Origin: Nitrososphaerales archaeon TH5895 | GTDB taxonomy: Archaea > Thermoproteota > Nitrososphaeria > Nitrososphaerales > Nitrososphaeraceae | NCBI GenBank assembly: GCA_014523695.1 | Contig: JAATVS010000148.1 | Span: 1-15,268 of the forward strand | Direction: 5' to 3' | DNA length: 15,268 nucleotides | Shown here: positions 1 to 6,953 of the stretch, one piece after another | How the letters are laid out: the number at the start of each line of letters is the position of its first letter | Numbering within the stretch: the first letter of the stretch is position 1 | Made by a program: the position numbers and the translations under genes | The notes under the pieces: generated by a model | What the model was told of the DNA's origin: nothing | The model's database searches: none | The model's input: only the letters and a program-made list of their open reading frames with translations

Positions 1-2
1 CC

Positions 3-107
3 CTTTTGACGATAGATATGTTAGCTTTTATGGGTGAAATTCATGCTCGTTTCCCTGCTATTGGGGTGATCGAACGTGTTTCGCGTAAATTCCTTTTTCC
101 TGTTTGA
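3..107 (+). CDS. Possible 3' end of a gene cut by the window edge
   Basis: One frame is open from the window edge to a TGA at 105-107 and ends in residues RVSRKFLFPV. The 34 visible residues mix hydrophobic and basic positions as a real protein tail might. No family is recognised and the piece is too short to exclude a chance open frame. No start codon needs to lie inside the window if the gene enters from the left. Confidence 0.25.
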   Translation, partial: LLTIDMLAFMGEIHARFPAIGVIERVSRKFLFPV

Positions 108-381
108 AAATCGAGAATACGGTCTGTCTATCAATACATTAGAAGTGCATTATGCCCCTGGAATATTCTTGAGAGAAAAGTACTTGCTGACTTTCAGTCG
201 TCGCATCTATAATACTTCAATTGAAATAAAACTGTCGTGGTTAGTTGTAGCTCTATTTTCATCATATTATATAAAATGGCCAGTGTAATTTGTTCTATGT
301 CGGGAATGTATCTATAATCACATGTATGCATTTAATTATTCGGCTTGAATTATTCTCTCAACAACAAAAGCGGCAAAAGGG

Positions 382-1446
382 TTAGCTAGGCCCTGTCTTG
401 GTAAATTCCAGTAGACCAGCCCTATTGAACCTTTTCCAAACTGATACGTAGTCTAATGGCTTATTTAGCTCCTTTTTTAATTTGGCCTCGACCAAAATAT
501 CAAAGGGTGCTAATTGTGCTATCTCTTCAAGGTTGTAATCGTCACCGAATTGTTGCCTCTTTGTCTCTTCGTCATAATCCATTTGTAAAATTGCCTTTAT
601 CTCCTTCTTACGTGACGCTACAAGTTCAATCAACCTATTCATAGCGTTATCAAACTTGCTTTTGTGGTATAGATTACCCTTTAAATTGAGAATTCCAGCC
701 TTATCAAGTTTTATCATATCCTTCCTCCAATAGTCTTTAATCCCATCCGTGCTAACGCTGGAGATAATATCATCAAAACCTAGAATCTTACATACCTGTA
801 TGAACGAATCTCGAAAGTCGGTCATTATTTCGATTCTTCCTTCCTGTGATTGTTGCGATGATTGCAGGTGGCTAATGCTATCGAGTTTCTTTGTAGCCGT
901 TTGAAAATCTGTAAAAATAGAGTTGGCTAATTCTCTCTTATCTTTCAATTTTAATAGGAATGCATCTTCATTCATCTTATGCTCCTTTCTATCGAACATT
1001 CCAGTCAGATGGTTGATTTGCAGGTTCAAAAGATACTCGAGCCTCAACTGTGGCGCCATCGGTTGTATTTCATTCCTAAACCTCTCGTCTAACTCATTTT
1101 CTAGGTCTTCATATTCAGTGAAATAGAAATAGTCGCTCTCGTGGATATTTCGATATTTGTAGAAGGTTAATCGGGTTAATGGGTGCGACCAATTTGCCAA
1201 ATAATAGGAGCGATAGGCGTCAGACACAACAGAGGGCGTATAATTGTAAATCAATTGATACTTTACAAGTTTATCCAATGCCAATTGGATGATATTTTTC
1301 CTATCATATCTACCGGCACGATGAATCCCGGTTAAAACTGATAACTTATATTTTGTCAGTGGGCCTTCCTTACAAAGTGTAAATATGATCTTGGCATGTT
1401 TCCTTTCTCGGACCTGTCTATGATACTGTCCCAAACCTCTTGTCAT
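382..1446 (-). CDS. Winged-helix DNA-binding protein of unknown function
   Basis: A 354-aa protein read on the minus strand. Residues about 15-70 look like a winged helix: a basic first helix (RERKHAKIIFTLCKEG), the turn GPLTKYKLSVLTGI as helix 2, then ALDKLVKYQLIYNY as the recognition helix and wing. The rest is largely alpha-helical and charged (about 100-215 and 280-354) with no catalytic motif that I recognise, so it probably serves oligomerisation or effector binding. The ATG at 1446 is chosen because a perfect 20-bp palindrome sits 4 bp upstream of it, a typical position for an autoregulatory operator. The gene stands alone and faces away from the degraded region to its right. The DNA-binding role is inferred from the N-terminus; no named family was recognised. 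Confidence 0.75.
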   Translation of the reverse strand: MTRGLGQYHRQVRERKHAKIIFTLCKEGPLTKYKLSVLTGIHRAGRYDRKNIIQLALDKLVKYQLIYNYTPSVVSDAYRSYYLANWSHPLTRLTFYKYRNIHESDYFYFTEYEDLENELDERFRNEIQPMAPQLRLEYLLNLQINHLTGMFDRKEHKMNEDAFLLKLKDKRELANSIFTDFQTATKKLDSISHLQSSQQSQEGRIEIMTDFRDSFIQVCKILGFDDIISSVSTDGIKDYWRKDMIKLDKAGILNLKGNLYHKSKFDNAMNRLIELVASRKKEIKAILQMDYDEETKRQQFGDDYNLEEIAQLAPFDILVEAKLKKELNKPLDYVSVWKRFNRAGLLEFTKTGPS

Positions 1447-1450
1447 CTGA

Positions 1451-1470
1451 AGTAGTGTTCGAACACTACT
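1451..1470. promoter_or_regulatory. Perfect 20-bp palindrome, likely operator of the winged-helix gene
   Basis: AGTAGTGTTCGAACACTACT equals its own reverse complement over all 20 bp. It lies 4 bp upstream of the ATG (1446) of the minus-strand winged-helix gene, so it overlaps or touches the transcription start region where a bound dimer would block transcription. A weak TATA-like stretch (CTATAGAAAG on the minus strand, about 1483-1492) lies just upstream. Autorepression is inferred; the symmetry is seen directly. Confidence 0.65.
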
Positions 1471-1498
1471 ATGAAAAAGCTTTCTATAGGAGATTTGA

Positions 1499-1645
1499 GC
1501 TAATGCAGCTATAGGAGTAGGTATCGGTTATTTGGCCACACCCCTTGATACAACTTTTGGTTCAGGAGTGTTATTAGCAGGAGTAGTGGAAGGATTAATC
1601 GCAAAGAACTTTCAGGGTAGACAGTGGCTCATATTCCTTCTTTAG
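1499..1645 (+). pseudogene. 5'-truncated fragment of a glycine-rich membrane protein
   Basis: The frame reads AAIGVGIGYLATPLDTTFGS followed by GVLLAGVVEGLIAKNFQG, then ends in TAG at 1643-1645. The small-residue hydrophobic pattern is like a glycine-zipper membrane helix. It is closed upstream by TGA at 1496-1498 and has no good start codon, so it looks like the 3' remainder of a gene. It overlaps the start of the next decayed gene by 22 bp, as two genes of one old operon would. Confidence 0.4.
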
Positions 1646-1984
1646 GACAATATGAAATGGCCTTAAGGATTACCCAACTTACAACCAATCGCTGGACAGC
1701 AACAGAATGACAGTTAGAAGCAATCGAGATGAAAATAGGTGAAGGAGAGGATTCTCCGCAAACTATACAGAAGTTTGTCGTGTATCTAATGAGAGAACTA
1801 GGACTTGAACATAAAACGAGGGCCATGCAGTTAGACTTTCTAGCAAGACCTGAAGCTAGAAGGTGCTGACGCCGCGGAGATAAGGATATTCTTGAAGGTT
1901 GCAGTAAAACGGTTTATAGATATCGGAGGCCGCTTTCACAATAGTAATTATTGGAGCCAATTTATGCTCAAATATACCACATAA
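1624..1984 (+). pseudogene. Decayed gene, in-frame stop plus frameshift; family not recognised
   Basis: A GTG at 1624 opens a protein-like frame (MAHIPSLGQYEMALRITQLT) that meets TGA at 1708 and continues in the same frame (IGEGEDSPQTIQKFVVYLMR). The frame is lost near 1850, where removing one C of the CC at 1849-1850 joins it to KLEGADAAEIRIFLKVAVKR and on to TAA at 1982. With that base removed the span is 120 codons exactly, one of them the internal TGA, which supports a single ancestral gene. The protein would be mostly helical and charged. I do not recognise it. It follows a broken membrane-protein fragment, so both may be relics of one element. Confidence 0.55.
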
Positions 1985-2394
1985 CATGGACAAGCATTTT
2001 TGAACTTGTTTATTTTACACTAATAATTTATCATTAAAATACTGGATTAATTCTACTAGTTGGACGAGTCTTTGCATCTAATCTGAGTAAGGAGCACATT
2101 TCACCATTTTTGTTCCTATAATGTTTTTGTAGAACATGTTGTTATACTTATCCAGCAACTTTAAGTTTTTTGAGCTAATAACTATAGTTCTTCTAGGAAG
2201 TATGCGCATGCCTGCAATGATTTCAATATTAAGAGAACTGCTGTAGGGACAAATCCACTGGCATCATCCATTAAAAGGAACTAACACTTAGAAAACTAAC
2301 GATCCTCGCTCTGGTAACTTTTGTTCTTTTTGCTTTAATCCTAACGTACTCCTAACCCTCGTACATCACCTATAATAGTTCTCATATCCTAATG
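1985..2394. other. Non-coding stretch upstream of the AbrB operon
   Basis: About 410 bp, AT-rich, with stops in all frames at short intervals. An 8-bp palindrome ATGCGCAT lies at 2212-2219. Short open frames such as one ending ISILRELL (stop near 2247) look faintly protein-like but have no supporting start. It separates decayed genes from the intact operon and may contain an old element boundary, but I see no clear attachment site or repeat. Confidence 0.4.
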
Positions 2395-2401
2395 TTATAT
2401 A
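2395..2401 (+). promoter_or_regulatory. TATA box of the AbrB-ParB/methyltransferase operon
   Basis: TTATATA lies 14-20 nt before the ATG at 2415 and 20-26 nt before the second in-frame ATG at 2421. Archaeal transcription usually begins about 25 nt after the TATA centre, so the transcript could be leaderless from the ATG at 2421. A second AT-rich candidate, TATAAT, is at about 2371-2376 and would give a short leader. Confidence 0.5.
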
Positions 2402-2414
2402 CCTTATGTAAAAT

Positions 2415-2588
2415 ATGAAAATGCATTATGCATTCAGAAAAGTCCAAGGAATAGTTGGCGAGTATTCTTTTTCAATTGTACTGCCTAAGTCATTCGCCAA
2501 TGATCTTGGAATCGGTAAAGGTGATTACGTAAAGGTAAGTCAAGACGATGGCAAAATCATCGTTGAGAAAATGGATAAAGGAGAGTAA
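2415..2588 (+). CDS. AbrB-family (SpoVT-AbrB fold) small DNA-binding protein
   Basis: A 57-aa protein of typical AbrB-domain length. It shows the family pattern: an N-terminal strand with basic residues (FRKVQG), the EYSFSIVLPKSFANDLGI loop-helix, then GKGDYVKV and the closing strand GKIIVEK. AbrB domains form swapped-hairpin dimers that bind DNA and often autoregulate short operons, including antitoxin operons. Start is ATG 2415 or the second ATG 2421, which fits the TATA box better. A 7-bp-arm inverted repeat spans 2420-2434, at the expected transcription start. It is the first gene of a five-gene operon; the next gene begins 4 bp after its stop. No toxin follows that I recognise, so a role as operon regulator is more likely than antitoxin. 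Confidence 0.8.
   Translation: MKMHYAFRKVQGIVGEYSFSIVLPKSFANDLGIGKGDYVKVSQDDGKIIVEKMDKGE
2420..2434. promoter_or_regulatory. Inverted repeat at the AbrB gene start, candidate operator
   Basis: AATGCAT and ATGCATT are perfect inverted arms around a single T (2427). The site overlaps the first codons of the AbrB gene and the predicted transcription start, where a bound dimer would repress. Autoregulation by the AbrB protein is an inference from position and family habit. Confidence 0.4.
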
Positions 2589-2592
2589 TAAA

Positions 2593-3192
2593 TTGGCAGC
2601 CCGGAAATCCAAATCCTCAACAAAGCAGAGAGTCAATGACGATTCAACTTATGTTGAAGACGATCTCGAGCAGTACCTCCGGAAAATAAAGAGGGAAACT
2701 CAAATAAATATGATTGGGAAATTAGAGCCAATCTTTAACGCCGTAAGAACGCAGCCTAATAATGGCAACACCAATGAAGATGTATCCAGAAAGTACGAGG
2801 CATTTCTACAAAACGTTAGTCAGTTAATCAAAAATTATAATATATTTTCTATAAACGTTGGTTATTTTGTTGATCCTCATTCACATAACATTGGTGATTA
2901 CGGATATCTAGAACTTAAATCAGACGGCTTATTTGCAAATCATTGTAACGGAAATATTAAAGTTGAAAACGTACTAGATGTGTTATCTGACCTTTATGCA
3001 CCAAAGCAGATCCTACGAAATCTCATCGAGCAGATCATAGAAAAAATTAACAGAAACAAGTGGAGAATCTCGGAACTTGAATCATGTCTGGAAGTCGCTG
3101 AGAAATCTACTAAGAATTTCAAGGCGCCCTTGGGATCGGGGAAGATGAGAGAAAGATCATTATCGAAAAAGCCTAATGGAGAAATAAATTGA
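2593..3192 (+). CDS. Operon protein 2, helical, unknown function
   Basis: A 199-aa protein. The TTG at 2593 is chosen because AAAGGAGAG (2577-2585) lies at proper SD spacing and the AbrB gene stops just before it; an ATG at 2548 in the same frame would overlap AbrB by 41 bp and has no SD. The N-terminus is Lys/Ser-rich (RKSKSSTKQR), then an acidic/helical stretch (YLRKIKRETQINMIGKLEPI), a central mixed region with NVGYFVDPHSHNIGDYGYLE, and two C-terminal amphipathic helices (QILRNLIEQIIEKINRNKWR and a following one), ending basic. The C-terminal helices could form a coiled coil. No family recognised. Its stop overlaps the next start (TTGA), so the two are translationally coupled. Confidence 0.75.
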   Translation: MAARKSKSSTKQRVNDDSTYVEDDLEQYLRKIKRETQINMIGKLEPIFNAVRTQPNNGNTNEDVSRKYEAFLQNVSQLIKNYNIFSINVGYFVDPHSHNIGDYGYLELKSDGLFANHCNGNIKVENVLDVLSDLYAPKQILRNLIEQIIEKINRNKWRISELESCLEVAEKSTKNFKAPLGSGKMRERSLSKKPNGEIN

Positions 3193-4337
3193 TTAGCCAT
3201 AACAAAAATTATTCTTTAAATGCCCCTCTAGATCGACAACTAAATGCACAATTAGAGTTATCGGTGCAGTCTGATAAAGTCAGCTGCAACAGAAAAAGGA
3301 GATACACTACGACTCATGACGTAGCTACCTTAGCTGTCGAAAAGTACAAGATAAGCGGAAGAGGGATCACATTTAAGGATCTAATGTTCTCAGGGCTTGC
3401 AAAGCACAAGTCACAAGCTCAAAACACGCTCAAGAGGTGCCTTTCAAAGAAGGTTCTCTTTGTTATCAAAGACCACAAACCTCAGCAATACTTTGCTTCA
3501 TCGCTGAAGGCTGAGATCTTTGGGGCAAGACTTTCAAAGAATGCACCAGTAAGAGTCACGGAGCTACCCTTCTCGCAAAGCACACATCAGTCAACTAACG
3601 ACGCCATCGTGATGCAAACACTAGAAGGTTATATTCTGCCTATTCTTAGTGATATTCCCCTACATATCCATAAAATTCAACTAAGACTAGAATTAAGGTC
3701 GGAATACTACAACGAGATACCCGTTCATGTTAGCCCAGGGAACAAGAGCAAAGAGCATCGAGAAATTGTGGGGCCTGGTGCCCTTGTCACATATCTCTAT
3801 TATCCCAGTGGGACAGTAATGGTGTTTACAGAATGCAGCAATACTCCCTTCACATTGCATACAGAAGATGATCTTGTTCGTCTGATTGTGTTTCTAGGAG
3901 CGGTAAGGGATCGGCTAGTAGTTTTTCTACATGACAAACATGAAAGGATTGTTCCAGATATTATGCATTGGTATCTAACACAATGTGATATAAACAAGGA
4001 CGTAAAGATGGATGACTGGTTTCAGTTTACTGGGATCAAGATACAGGTTAGGCATGCCTTACACTTGTTCCGTATCTATATCAAGTCAAAGGGTAAAGAT
4101 ACGTTGTGTAGAGTTGAAGAATCGACTAGTCATAAGAACAAATCTGCAATTAAAACGATTCGGGATATTTTCAATCCTTATGAACGACTTGAAAAACAAA
4201 TTGGAGATCTGGGTAAGAAGATCGACCGTCTAACATTAGCACACAATAATTATGAATGTTCTAAAATTGATTTAGGGCAGACCGACTACGATACTACAAG
4301 AAGTGTCAATAAAGAGGGAGGGTCAATCAATTGCTAA
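3189..4337 (+). CDS. Operon protein 3 with N-terminal winged helix, unknown function
   Basis: A 382-aa protein starting at TTG 3189 behind GGAG (3178-3181) and overlapping the previous stop by 4 bp. Residues about 35-100 look like a winged helix: ATLAVEKYKISGRGITFKDL, then KHKSQAQNTLKRCLSKKVLF as the recognition helix and wing. A middle alpha/beta region (about 120-290) carries strands such as IHKIQLRLEL, GALVTYLYYPSGTVMVF and DRLVVFLHD. The C-terminus has a Lys-rich linker, then a short coiled coil (YERLEKQIGDLGKKIDRLTL) and an acidic tail. The layout (DNA-binding head, globular middle, coiled-coil tail) would suit a replication, partition or silencing protein, but no signature residues identify it. 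Its end overlaps the next gene by 7 bp. Confidence 0.75.
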   Translation: MISHNKNYSLNAPLDRQLNAQLELSVQSDKVSCNRKRRYTTTHDVATLAVEKYKISGRGITFKDLMFSGLAKHKSQAQNTLKRCLSKKVLFVIKDHKPQQYFASSLKAEIFGARLSKNAPVRVTELPFSQSTHQSTNDAIVMQTLEGYILPILSDIPLHIHKIQLRLELRSEYYNEIPVHVSPGNKSKEHREIVGPGALVTYLYYPSGTVMVFTECSNTPFTLHTEDDLVRLIVFLGAVRDRLVVFLHDKHERIVPDIMHWYLTQCDINKDVKMDDWFQFTGIKIQVRHALHLFRIYIKSKGKDTLCRVEESTSHKNKSAIKTIRDIFNPYERLEKQIGDLGKKIDRLTLAHNNYECSKIDLGQTDYDTTRSVNKEGGSINC

Positions 4338-5278
4338 GTCATTATCGACAAGTCCTAGACGAGCTCAGAGAGAAAACTAAGAAGCTCGCTAGTAAATACA
4401 TAACCGAGTTATACTTTATCCTTAGGGAAGAGGAACATCTCTCCCATGAAGTATCTCGTGCCAAGATCGAATCTGATTGTAGTGGCATATGGTCTGAGGA
4501 TACGATAAGAAAGTACCTGCCACCAGAAGCTAAGGACAAGACGAAAAGAAAAGCTGGTAAGATCAGCGCTGAAGTTAAAAAGCGGAAAAAAGCTAAGGAA
4601 GCTAATATAGAAAAAGAAGAAGAAGAAGCCAAACCATTAATTGTAAATTCAGGTATGTATGATAGTGGCAGCAGCAGTCAGACATCTGTTTTGATTGACG
4701 GCAGAGGGGGATGCAGAGACACTAGTGGTGATGACAATAACGATAACTCTGTTGGAATGAATCCAACAGAAAATGGCTCCATTGGACAGAAGAAGCAAGA
4801 ATCGTGCACTTTTCAAAAGATGAAAAACAATCCGGACTCGGGAAATTTTCTAGACGAGGACCCATTCCCTTTACCATTAGTTGAGAGGTTAAAGGACGAA
4901 GCCTTACATGAGTTTGAAGATAGGATCCCAATTGAAGGATTCAAGAAAGATTTAGCGCCACAAGTAGAAGTAGATAGACAGAGAATTAGAGTCTTAGAAA
5001 AGCAGGTAAATGACCTGGAGGATGATTTACGGCACAAACATTCCCAACTTGATCAATTGAATAAAGAAAATGTTATGAGTGAGAAGAGATGCACTCAGCT
5101 GCAGTGTGCCTTAGACTCATATAAAAGTAAGATCATAAAAGGGACTACTCAGATCGAATTCGGTTCGGAGCTTCTACCAGTCAAGATCGAATATAATTTC
5201 ACCACTTGCCAGTTCTCGGCAAGAATTCCGGAGGAAGTAATAGAGCAGTTGTTACGTGCAATACGACGTCATGGTTGA
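4331..5278 (+). CDS. Operon protein 4: HTH-like head, Lys-rich linker, coiled coil
   Basis: A 315-aa protein starting at TTG 4331 behind GGGAGGG (4316-4322). Residues about 1-65 are helical, with an HTH-like stretch (SRAKIESDCSGIWSEDTIRK). Next comes a very basic then acidic run (about 68-100, KSAEVKKRKK-like composition then EKEEEEA), and a disordered Ser/Gly/Asp/Asn-rich region (about 110-165). A helix-rich part follows, then a coiled coil at about 220-265 (RIRVLEKQVNDLEDDLRHKH and beyond), and a short beta-rich C-terminal domain (about 270-310). This looks like a DNA-binding scaffold or adaptor. No family recognised. It overlaps the ParB-methyltransferase gene by 8-23 bp depending on that start, so both are probably translated together. 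Confidence 0.75.
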   Translation: MLSHYRQVLDELREKTKKLASKYITELYFILREEEHLSHEVSRAKIESDCSGIWSEDTIRKYLPPEAKDKTKRKAGKISAEVKKRKKAKEANIEKEEEEAKPLIVNSGMYDSGSSSQTSVLIDGRGGCRDTSGDDNNDNSVGMNPTENGSIGQKKQESCTFQKMKNNPDSGNFLDEDPFPLPLVERLKDEALHEFEDRIPIEGFKKDLAPQVEVDRQRIRVLEKQVNDLEDDLRHKHSQLDQLNKENVMSEKRCTQLQCALDSYKSKIIKGTTQIEFGSELLPVKIEYNFTTCQFSARIPEEVIEQLLRAIRRHG

Positions 5279-6623
5279 GAGATCAAGAAGCCTTCCAATG
5301 AATGATACCCCCATATCAAAAACAAAATCTATCGACTCTGTCATAATAACTGATAGGACTCGAAAAGATGATGGAGATATCGATTCTCTTGCAGAAAGCA
5401 TATCCTCAGTGGGATTGCTGCAGCCTATCGTCATCAATGAAGATAACGAACTCATAGACGGACAACGTCGGATAAAAGCTTGTATTAAGTTAGGGTTAAC
5501 AGAGATCCCTTTCTATAGGGTTAACTTGGAACAGATAATACTTGGTGAATTTCATGCAAATTCCAATAGGAAGGACTTTACAACGTCAGAAAGGGTTGCT
5601 TTATCTAACGCAGTACAGGAATACTTGCAAAAACAGTCTAAAGGAGCAGGAAGACCTAGAACGAATGAAATAGCCAAGAATGAAAGTCACTCAGAGTCAA
5701 CACATATAATAAAAGGTAGCTATGATAATAACAGTTGTGAAAGTAATGTGGTCAAATTGACCACATTTTCAGGCAGACTAAAAGACAACGTATCTAAATA
5801 TTTTGGGATAAGCCGTAATACACTCGATAAAGAAAGGAAGATAGTAGAAGCTGCAGAAAACGATCCGAACTCATTTGAAGAACTAAGGCAAAAAGTAGAT
5901 AGGAAGAAGATAAGTATAGATAAAGCTTACAATGAGATACATCGACAGATCAAGAAAAATGAGACTATCGCTGCACTAAAGAATTCAAAATTTAGTTCAT
6001 CATCACCTAATAATATACTAGTTCTGCAAGGAGATTTTAGAGAACAATCAAAAACAATTCCAAATAGCTCAGTAGATTTGATTTATACTGATCCTCCATA
6101 TGGTACAGAACATATTTATCTATACAACGATCTTGCCACTATTGCGAGTAATGTATTGAGAGAAGGGGCAAGCCTTGTAACCTATGTAGGTGAATTTGCA
6201 ATACCAAAAGTATGTGAAATGATGGAAAATGCTGGTTTGACTTATTGGTGGCAAATAGCAATTCTTCTTGATGGATCATTTGCAAGATTCTTTCCAAGAC
6301 AAGTTGTCATAAAAAAGAAAATGCTACTATGGTTCGTAAAAGGGAACAAGCTTTCTACAAATGACTTCTTATCTGACGTTATAAATTCGACTACTCCATC
6401 AAAAGCCTTACATGAATGGGAGCAATCTCCAATAGAAGCAGCACATGTAATTTCAAGACTTACATACGAAGGTCAGACGGTGTTTGATCCAATGATGGGT
6501 TCCGGTACTACAGGGGCTACAGCTATCCAACTTGCGAGAAAATTCATAGGGATTGAAATAGATTCGGATAAATTCGAAATAGCAAAAGCAAGAATGGAGA
6601 GCGATAATCATCCTAACGCTTAG
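5256..6623 (+). CDS. ParB-domain / beta-class DNA methyltransferase fusion
   Basis: A 455-aa protein from GTG 5256, or 450 aa from ATG 5271; neither has a close SD. Residues about 20-115 form a ParB N-terminal domain: LAESISSVGLLQPIVI, the D68-G-Q-R-R box (GERR-like), IKLGLTEIPFYRV, and HANSNRKDFTTSERVALSNA. A linker (125-165) leads to a ParB-like HTH (VSKYFGISRNTLDKERKIVE, about 180-200). The methyltransferase follows: motif IV TDPPYG (D279-Y282) then motif I FDPMMGSGTTG (410-420) and FIGIEID. The IV-before-I order marks the beta class of N4-cytosine/N6-adenine methyltransferases. Only about 125 residues separate the motifs, so a separate target-recognition domain is small or absent and the ParB/HTH part may choose the target. 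No restriction enzyme is adjacent. A perfect inverted repeat lies in its linker codons (5745-5767). Confidence 0.9.
   Translation: MQYDVMVERSRSLPMNDTPISKTKSIDSVIITDRTRKDDGDIDSLAESISSVGLLQPIVINEDNELIDGQRRIKACIKLGLTEIPFYRVNLEQIILGEFHANSNRKDFTTSERVALSNAVQEYLQKQSKGAGRPRTNEIAKNESHSESTHIIKGSYDNNSCESNVVKLTTFSGRLKDNVSKYFGISRNTLDKERKIVEAAENDPNSFEELRQKVDRKKISIDKAYNEIHRQIKKNETIAALKNSKFSSSSPNNILVLQGDFREQSKTIPNSSVDLIYTDPPYGTEHIYLYNDLATIASNVLREGASLVTYVGEFAIPKVCEMMENAGLTYWWQIAILLDGSFARFFPRQVVIKKKMLLWFVKGNKLSTNDFLSDVINSTTPSKALHEWEQSPIEAAHVISRLTYEGQTVFDPMMGSGTTGATAIQLARKFIGIEIDSDKFEIAKARMESDNHPNA
5745..5767. promoter_or_regulatory. Perfect 11-bp-arm inverted repeat inside the ParB-methyltransferase gene (parS-like candidate)
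   Basis: AATGTGGTCAA (5745-5755) and TTGACCACATT (5757-5767) are exact inverted arms around one A (5756). It sits in the codons of the variable linker between the ParB and HTH domains, where the protein tolerates any sequence. ParB proteins bind palindromic parS sites often located in or near the parAB genes, so this is a candidate binding site for the protein it lies in; binding by the AbrB or winged-helix proteins is the alternative. Confidence 0.5.
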
Positions 6624-6670
6624 ACTAGAATGGACGCCGCCCACGATGGACACAAAACAAGACTTGAAGT

Positions 6671-6698
6671 ATCTGCCTAAATGTGCATATAGGCAGAT
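6671..6698. terminator. Hairpin after the operon, possible terminator or processing site
   Basis: ATCTGCCTA (6671-6679) pairs with TAGGCAGAT (6690-6698) around a 10-nt loop, 47 nt past the methyltransferase stop. A further AGT/ACT pair would extend it past a one-base bulge. No T-run follows, so a role in 3' processing, or as a protein-binding site, is as likely as termination. Confidence 0.4.
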
Positions 6699-6712
6699 AA
6701 CTCGGTCGAGTT
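6699..6712. repeat. Second inverted repeat directly abutting the first
   Basis: AACTCG and CGAGTT flank GT, a 14-bp operator-like symmetry starting one base after the preceding hairpin ends and 4 bp before the ATG of the broken ORF at 6717. It may be that gene's old operator or part of a recombination site. Confidence 0.35.
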
Positions 6713-6716
6713 GGTT

Positions 6717-6953
6717 ATGAATTCAGCGAAAGAGAATGAAGATCCTATAGAGCATTTAGCATACAAAATACTAGGAAGAAACAATGGTACGGACTAATCG
6801 CGGACGGCTGAAACATACCTGAAATATTTGGAACTACAAACCGAAGCCAGACTGAATTCAAACATCAAGAAGGAGTTCGCTGATAGCAACGATGTCTGCA
6901 TACTTCACGTCTCCTGTAACGATCCCTGTGTGTTCATGGTTTCATGTCAATGA
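6717..6953 (+). pseudogene. Nonsense-interrupted remnant, possibly recombinase N-terminus
   Basis: ATG 6717 opens 26 codons (MNSAKENEDPIEHLAYKILG and RNNGTD) to TAA at 6795-6797. The same frame goes on for 51 codons (SRTAETYLKYLELQTEARLN and beyond) to TGA at 6951. The string TAETYLKYLE resembles the N-terminal core-binding helix of tyrosine recombinases, where a phrase like 'aetYlryl' is common. No catalytic region is visible downstream. If right, this would be the relic of an integrase lying just past the operon. The later residues look less protein-like, so a further frameshift is possible. Confidence 0.35.

Noticed and set aside
76..288. A 70-aa plus-strand open frame near the left edge
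   Set aside because: No SD or TATA box, unlikely residue make-up, and it overlaps the more plausible gene tail ending at 107.
2548..2592. ATG 2548 as start of the second operon gene
   Set aside because: It overlaps the AbrB gene heavily and has no SD, whereas TTG 2593 has AAAGGAGAG at correct spacing.
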